8,916 nt of DNA from AA29 sp041481445 (GTDB lineage Bacteria > Acidobacteriota > Vicinamibacteria > Fen-336), in assembly GCA_041481445.1 (NCBI GenBank), contig JBGPBV010000224.1:1-8916 (forward strand), given 5' to 3'. Position numbers and translations under genes: made by a program. Position 1 is the first letter of the stretch. Each line of letters begins with the position of its first letter. This document shows positions 6,019-8,916 of the stretch, in pieces. Below the pieces are notes generated by a model that was not told where the DNA came from, did no database searches, and was given only the letters and a program-made list of their open reading frames with translations.

Positions 6019-6165
6019 CTAGCTCCGCGGCTTGGGCGCGTCCGCCAGAAAGGCGACGCGATCCGACAGCTCCGTTTCCATCGTCACGTGGTCGAGCAAG
6101 CTCCAATCCGCGTCGGGAGAGAAGGTGACCAGGAGATCCACGTCGCTGTCGGGACGAAAGCGGGC
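6019..6165 (-). pseudogene. Remnant of an MNT-type nucleotidyltransferase (MntA-like)
   Basis: Reading the minus strand from about 6165 to the stop at 6019-6021 gives RFRPDSDVDLLVTFSPDA followed by DWSLLDHVTMETELSD. This is the middle of a small MNT-domain nucleotidyltransferase, including the metal-binding SDVDLLV strand. Such proteins are usually about 95-110 residues and serve as the MntA partner in HepT-MntA toxin-antitoxin pairs, where they modify the HEPN toxin. The preceding GSxxxG nucleotide-binding loop is missing: upstream of residue RF the frame becomes unrelated sequence belonging to the signal peptide of the opposite-strand gene. After ELSD the expected GRxVDLV segment is absent or degraded. 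No HepT gene is nearby. The fragment has no start codon of its own and is best treated as a relic. Confidence 0.7.
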
Positions 6166-6170
6166 GGGCG

Positions 6171-6183
6171 TATCGTTCGCGCC
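6171..6183 (+). promoter_or_regulatory. Possible -10 region for a leaderless transcript
   Basis: TATCGT (6171-6176) lies 7 nt before the ATG at 6184, so transcription would start at or one base before the start codon. No Shine-Dalgarno is present in the 20 nt before the ATG. The string TATCGTTCGCGCC closely matches TATGATTCGCGCC at 8294-8306, 11 of 13 bases, upstream of another plus-strand gene. No clear -35 is seen. Confidence 0.35.
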
Positions 6184-6783
6184 ATGCGATTGATTCCGGC
6201 CGTGGCGGCGTTCGTGCTCCCGGCCGCGGTGCTTGCCGCCGGACCGAGCTCGGTCCCGGACCATCGCTGGACGCTGCGCGGCGATTTCGTGATCAACACG
6301 CCATCGGAGCCTCTCCCCGGCGACGCCGTCCTGGCCGTCTCGCTGGCACGGCGCCTCGGGCGGCATCTGGCCGTGGAAGCGACGCTCGGTCCCGGACTGC
6401 CGTCCACGATGTTGGCCCGCGACGCCCGCGGCGCGACGCGGGAGGTGGACGTGGGCTCGGGCCTGCACGCGGCCGTCCTGCTGCGCGTCGATCACAAGCT
6501 CACCGCGAGCGGACGCAGCGCGTTGTCGCTGGCGGCGGGCCCCTCGCTCGTCTCGGGCAGCGCCTTCGGGACCGTGCCGATGGCGCGCGCGGAGCTCGGC
6601 TTCGATCTGCGGTTCCGCCGGAAGTGGATCTTCTTCTACGGCCTCGGCTACGAATCCGCTTTGAAGACGTCACGCACGCCGTTTGCGGCATCGGAATGCG
6701 TCACGTCCACCGGGTGTCCGCCCCAGTATCGTGCCGGCAAGGGACAGGTCACGTCACGCGTCGGCCTCGGCGTGACCTTCTGA
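6184..6783 (+). CDS. Putative outer-membrane beta-barrel or exported beta-rich protein
   Basis: A 199-residue exported protein of unknown function. The start is set at 6184 because it yields a clean signal peptide (MRLIPAVAAFVLPAAVLAAG, residues 1-20). The same frame can be opened at 6088, but those 32 extra residues are non-hydrophobic and lie over the nucleotidyltransferase remnant. The mature protein shows alternating hydrophobic segments joined by short turns: WTLRGDFVI, AVLAVSLARRLG, HLAVEATLG, GLHAAVLLRVDHKL, SALSLAAGPSLV, RAELGFDLRF, WIFFYGLGYES. It ends in RVGLGVTF, a terminal phenylalanine like the beta-signal recognised by the BAM complex. C172 and C178 could form a disulfide in a late loop. 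Its size would suit a barrel of about eight strands. It converges with the small membrane-protein gene, with 8 nt between the stops. Confidence 0.72.
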   Translation: MRLIPAVAAFVLPAAVLAAGPSSVPDHRWTLRGDFVINTPSEPLPGDAVLAVSLARRLGRHLAVEATLGPGLPSTMLARDARGATREVDVGSGLHAAVLLRVDHKLTASGRSALSLAAGPSLVSGSAFGTVPMARAELGFDLRFRRKWIFFYGLGYESALKTSRTPFAASECVTSTGCPPQYRAGKGQVTSRVGLGVTF

Positions 6784-6791
6784 AGCTCCGG

Positions 6792-6971
6792 CTACAGCCC
6801 CTTCATCAGGTTGGCGACGAGCAGGAGGATGAGGCTCCCCGCCACGAGCCAGAAGTCCTCGACCCCCAACCTCAGATGGATGGCACGTATGTGGATGAGG
6901 ATGCCGATCCCCCCGACGAGGAGCGCGATGACCCAGACCACCTTCGTCGGGGCACTCAGTCTCGTAGCCAT
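6792..6971 (-). CDS. Small two-helix membrane protein, 59 residues
   Basis: A short integral membrane protein of unknown function. From the ATG at 6971 it reads MATRLSAPTK, then TM1 (about 11-27, VVWVIALLVGGIGILIH), a short polar loop (RAIHLRLGVED), TM2 (about 40-56) and a C-terminal KGL. Small proteins with this layout, a polar start, two helices and a terminal KGL, are widespread as uncharacterised bacterial proteins, from memory. A longer frame begins at 7034, but GGAGGTG lies directly upstream of the 6971 ATG (plus-strand 6975-6981), and the extra 21 residues are poorly structured, so the shorter start is chosen. It diverges from the gene at 7094. Confidence 0.75.
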   Translation of the reverse strand: MATRLSAPTKVVWVIALLVGGIGILIHIRAIHLRLGVEDFWLVAGSLILLLVANLMKGL

Positions 6972-7053
6972 GACACCTCCGCGCGACTCGATCGTAGTCC
7001 GCATGTGGCCGCCATGGGGCGGGGTGGCGCGCAATCGCGCCGCGCCCGGTTCC

Positions 7054-7077
7054 GCGGGCCAGAGGGGCCCGCATAAT
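7054..7077 (+). promoter_or_regulatory. Hairpin and possible -10 element upstream of the basic protein gene
   Basis: GCGGGCC (7054-7060) and GGCCCGC (7066-7072) form a perfect 7-bp inverted repeat with a 5-nt loop. CATAAT (7072-7077) is a good -10 hexamer at its edge, which would start transcription near 7084 and leave a very short leader. The -35 region is poor. This lies in the 122-nt gap between divergent genes. Confidence 0.35.
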
Positions 7078-7093
7078 CAAGGACGGAGGCGAA

Positions 7094-7444
7094 ATGGCCA
7101 GCAAGATGAAGAGGATCAAGAAGGCGGGCCGCAAGATGGCGCGCGCGGGCATGAAGGAAGGCAGCCGTCTCGTCCAGGCCGGCGCCGAGCAGACCGCGGT
7201 CGCGGCGAGGAAGACGGCCGTCGCGGCGACCCGGGCCGCGCGGGCGTTCGGCGCGCTGGCCGCGGTCGGAGCGGCGCTGGCGGCGGCGAGGGTGAGGAAG
7301 AGCCTCGCCGAACGGCGCAAGGCCGTGCGGAAGCTGAAGAACGCGAACAGTCTTGCCCGGCAGGCGGGCAAGGCGGCGCTTGCCGCCGGTCTGGCGGCCG
7401 CCGTGCAGACCGCCGCCAACGAGATGGCCCGCCGGAGGCGATAG
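7094..7444 (+). CDS. Ala/Arg/Lys-rich basic helical protein of unknown function
   Basis: A 116-residue protein of extreme composition: I count 38 Ala, 17 Arg and 12 Lys against only 4 Glu and no Asp, a net charge of about +25. It alternates basic segments (1-25, 66-82 and the final RRRR) with alanine-rich amphipathic or weakly hydrophobic helices (about 30-65 and 85-112). It has no cysteine, tryptophan, tyrosine, histidine or proline. The composition recalls histone H1-like and other nucleoid-associated bacterial proteins, but a membrane-surface helical protein is also possible. No signal peptide is evident. A good GGAGG at 7085-7089, 4 nt before the ATG, supports the start and argues that the frame is genuine despite its low complexity. 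It appears monocistronic, with a hairpin right after the stop. Confidence 0.62.
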   Translation: MASKMKRIKKAGRKMARAGMKEGSRLVQAGAEQTAVAARKTAVAATRAARAFGALAAVGAALAAARVRKSLAERRKAVRKLKNANSLARQAGKAALAAGLAAAVQTAANEMARRRR

Positions 7445-7445
7445 A

Positions 7446-7460
7446 CGGCGCGAAGCGCCG
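7446..7460 (+). terminator. Hairpin immediately after the basic protein gene
   Basis: CGGCGC-GAA-GCGCCG (7446-7460) is a perfect 6-bp stem closed by a GAA triloop, with a GCGAAGC core known to be unusually stable. It begins 2 nt after the TAG stop. It has no T-run, so a terminator role is likely but not certain. Confidence 0.45.
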
Positions 7461-7528
7461 CGGCTATGCCGGATCAGGCGTGCTTGCGGGCCGCGGATGT
7501 CACACACTGTTGTCGACAAGCACCTCGC

Positions 7529-7894
7529 TTACGAGGTCTCCAGAGGGACCGGCACGCCGATGGCCCGCAGCACGGCTCGCTCCACCGCGCGCAGGATCGC
7601 CGGTGAGAGCGGGCGTCCGAGGGGCGGCTCGTGGATGTCCGCCTTGGCCAACGTCGTGATCTGCTCGCACTTGAGGACGGCGCTCTCGGGCAGGCCGCCC
7701 TGGCCGCGCTCGAGCCGGACGTGGGTCGGAGCGGACCGCAGGCGGGTGGAGCAGGGGACGACGATGACGTCGCCGGCGTACTGGTTGCGGTAATCGGGAG
7801 AGAGGACCAGCGCGGGCCGGCGCTTGTCCATGCTCACCCAGTAGAGCTGACCGCGCCGGGGAGCCTCCACCTCACGGTCTCCGTGTTCGTCCAT
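7529..7894 (-). CDS. mazF: MazF/PemK-family mRNA endoribonuclease toxin
   Basis: A 121-residue MazF-type toxin that cleaves single-stranded mRNA at short sequence motifs. After a 12-residue polar lead, the SH3-like barrel shows the family order: RRGQLYWVSMD (13-23), KRRPALVLSPDYRN (24-37), DVIVVPCSTRLR (42-53), PTHVRLERGQGGLPESAVLKCEQITTL (56-82) and a C-terminal helix (about 96-114). R26 and T50 occupy the positions of the MazF catalytic arginine and threonine. Length and motifs are complete, so it is likely active. The ATG at 7894 overlaps the antitoxin frame by 23 nt, which indicates coupling. No strong Shine-Dalgarno is needed or seen. A later Met at 22 would remove the first strand and is unlikely. 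Confidence 0.94.
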   Translation of the reverse strand: MDEHGDREVEAPRRGQLYWVSMDKRRPALVLSPDYRNQYAGDVIVVPCSTRLRSAPTHVRLERGQGGLPESAVLKCEQITTLAKADIHEPPLGRPLSPAILRAVERAVLRAIGVPVPLETS

Positions 7895-8186
7895 GGGGTC
7901 GCCGGGATCCCGCCGCGGGAGGGTCGTCGACGCGCAGGCGGCGGGCGGCCGCAGAGGACGCGGCGGCCATGGCTTCGTCCTCGCGGCGGTCGGCCGCGGT
8001 CAGGCTTTCGTAGTACTCGACCGTAGCCGCTTCCAGCTCCCGCGCCGCGCTCTCTCGCGCCGTGGCGCTGAGCCAGCGCTCGAGGACCCGGCTTCTCGAT
8101 CGCGCCTCCACCCTGGCCGCACGATCGATCCGGGCCACGAGATCGCGCGGAAGCGACACGCTGATCTTCACACGCCGCGACTGCAT
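7872..8186 (-). CDS. mazE: Ribbon-helix-helix antitoxin of the MazF pair
   Basis: A 104-residue antitoxin. Residues 5-40 form a ribbon-helix-helix DNA-binding domain: strand RVKISVSLPRDL, helix VARIDRAARVEA, turn RSRSR and helix VLERWLSATA. The central stretch (about 40-80) is an Ala/Glu-rich helix containing VEYYESLTAADR, the kind of segment that wraps MazF. The last 25 residues are a basic Pro/Arg tail without expected structure. This is the MazE9-like RHH class rather than the AbrB-fold E. coli MazE. The gene precedes mazF and overlaps it by 23 nt. The ATG at 8186 is preceded by AGGA about 8 nt upstream. Autoregulation of the operon is expected from the family. Confidence 0.9.
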   Translation of the reverse strand: MQSRRVKISVSLPRDLVARIDRAARVEARSRSRVLERWLSATARESAARELEAATVEYYESLTAADRREDEAMAAASSAAARRLRVDDPPAAGSRRPHGRTRRP

Positions 8187-8193
8187 ACTTTGA

Positions 8194-8212
8194 TCCTACC
8201 ATTCTTCCTACC
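8194..8212 (-). promoter_or_regulatory. Direct repeat upstream of mazEF, candidate operator
   Basis: On the minus strand GGTAGGA occurs twice with a 12-bp period (plus-strand 8194-8200 and 8206-8212), ending 7 nt before the antitoxin ATG. Ribbon-helix-helix repressors often bind such repeated half-sites. The proximal copy also serves as the probable Shine-Dalgarno and contains a TAGGAT that could be a -10, so its roles may overlap. Confidence 0.4.
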
Positions 8213-8293
8213 GCAGACCGGCCCGCCGGACCCCGGGGGCATGCCGCGGGTGGGGCGGATCGGAGGGCGGCGGGGCCGCGATGGCCGCGGCGG

Positions 8294-8299
8294 TATGAT
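8294..8299 (+). promoter_or_regulatory. -10-like hexamer upstream of the four-helix membrane protein
   Basis: TATGAT is one base from the -10 consensus. It would place the transcription start near 8306, giving a leader of about 27 nt that includes the GGAGG at 8323-8327. The region 17 nt upstream has no recognisable -35. The rest of the gap 8213-8293 is very GC-rich and shows nothing else I can name. Confidence 0.4.
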
Positions 8300-8332
8300 T
8301 CGCGCCAAACCCAGACCACAACGGAGGAACCG

Positions 8333-8893
8333 ATGACGCCTCTGACTTCGCTCTGGCTCCCCATCGTCCTTTCCGCCGCGCTCGTGTTCGTGGCGAGCTC
8401 CCTGGTCCACATGCTCCTCGGCTGGCACAAGGGCGACTACCCGTCGCTGCCCGACGAGAAGCGCTTCGCGGACGTGGTCCGCCCGCTGGCCATTCCACCC
8501 GGCGATTACATGGTCCCGCGCCCCGCCTCCATGGCGGAGATGCGCTCGCCCGAGTTCATCGAGAAACGGAAGGCCGGGCCCGTCATGATGATCACCGTCT
8601 TCCCCGCCGGCGAGTTCGGGATGGGCAAGAACCTGGCCATGTGGTTCGTCTACAGCCTGGTCGTCTCTCTCTTCGCGGCCTACGTCACCGGCCGCGCGGT
8701 CGGGCCGGGCACGGAGTACCTGCAAGTCTTCCGCTTCGCGGGCACGATCGCCTTCGTCGGGTACGCGCTCGCGCTGTGGCAGATGTCGATCTGGTACCGG
8801 CGGCAGTGGCGCACGACGATCGTCTCGACGCTGGACGGCCTGATCTACGCCGGCCTCACCGCGGGCGTGTTCGGCTGGCTCTGGCCGCGCTGA
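8333..8893 (+). CDS. Four-helix membrane protein of unknown function
   Basis: A 186-residue integral membrane protein I do not recognise. Predicted helices lie at about 8-29, 101-120, 132-151 and 164-183. Between helices 1 and 2 is a polar segment of about 70 residues with WHKGDYPSLPDEKRF (31-45), Pro-rich PLAIPPGDYMVPRP (51-64), EFIEKRKAGP (74-83) and a short hydrophobic MMITVF (85-90). The first helix contains SSLVHMLLGWHKGDY, with closely spaced histidines (26 and 32) that might bind a metal or heme. That is only a suggestion. The start is supported by ACGGAGGAA, with GGAGG 5 nt before the ATG. It stands alone, divergent from mazEF, with no sign of cotranscription. Confidence 0.85.
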   Translation: MTPLTSLWLPIVLSAALVFVASSLVHMLLGWHKGDYPSLPDEKRFADVVRPLAIPPGDYMVPRPASMAEMRSPEFIEKRKAGPVMMITVFPAGEFGMGKNLAMWFVYSLVVSLFAAYVTGRAVGPGTEYLQVFRFAGTIAFVGYALALWQMSIWYRRQWRTTIVSTLDGLIYAGLTAGVFGWLWPR

Positions 8894-8916
8894 GGCCGGG
8901 GGCACCGAAATCCACG

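Noticed and set aside
6010..6026. GGTTCGACT followed by a C-rich stretch, resembling a tRNA T-arm
   Set aside because: The flanking bases do not form the required 5-bp T stem around the TTCGACT loop, and no acceptor, D or anticodon arm is found upstream.
6088..6183. Upstream extension of the putative outer-membrane protein to an ATG at 6088
   Set aside because: The extension would bury a clean signal peptide at residue 33, lies over the nucleotidyltransferase remnant and has no ribosome binding site.
6972..7034. Longer start for the small membrane protein at 7034
   Set aside because: The internal ATG at 6971 has GGAGGTG directly upstream, while the longer N-terminus is polar, unstructured and lacks a ribosome binding site.

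Overview
This window comes from a GC-rich bacterium (by eye well above 60% GC, with strongly GC-ending codons). It carries Tat-type and Sec-type signal peptides and a protein that looks like an outer-membrane beta-barrel, which points to a diderm. The gene mix (Gfo/Idh/MocA oxidoreductase with a Tat signal, secreted unknown proteins, several small toxin-antitoxin modules) and the style of the uncharacterised proteins would suit a soil lineage such as Acidobacteriota, Gemmatimonadota or a related uncultured phylum. That placement is inference and I cannot fix it from this sequence. I found no rRNA, tRNA, CRISPR array, transposase or phage gene.

Layout. Positions 1-4807 hold four plus-strand genes, each apparently with its own signals rather than one tight operon: the 3' part of a calcineurin-like metallophosphoesterase, a Tat-exported Gfo/Idh/MocA oxidoreductase, a CorA-type divalent-cation channel, and a secreted two-repeat protein of unknown function behind a good sigma70-like promoter. 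A long hairpin at 4815-4860 separates this block from the convergent minus-strand block.

Positions 4867-5868 (minus strand) hold a BrnT-BrnA toxin-antitoxin pair followed by a 109-residue protein with a four-cysteine cluster and a perfect Shine-Dalgarno sequence. Positions 6019-6165 (minus) hold a broken piece of an MNT-type nucleotidyltransferase, apparently cut off by the start of a plus-strand putative outer-membrane protein gene (6184-6783). Next come a 59-residue, two-helix membrane protein (minus) and a divergent alanine/arginine/lysine-rich 116-residue protein (plus). Positions 7529-8186 (minus) hold a MazEF module with a ribbon-helix-helix antitoxin. The window closes with a plus-strand four-helix membrane protein (8333-8893).

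The left half looks like ordinary chromosome. The right half is an accessory patch: two complete toxin-antitoxin modules and the remnant of a nucleotidyltransferase gene of the kind used in a third, all on the minus strand within about 3.2 kb, interleaved with small proteins of unknown function. I do not see a convincing new multi-gene system. The least explained items are the four-cysteine protein beside BrnTA, the Ala/Arg/Lys-rich basic protein, the nucleotidyltransferase remnant and its junction, and the secreted two-repeat protein.
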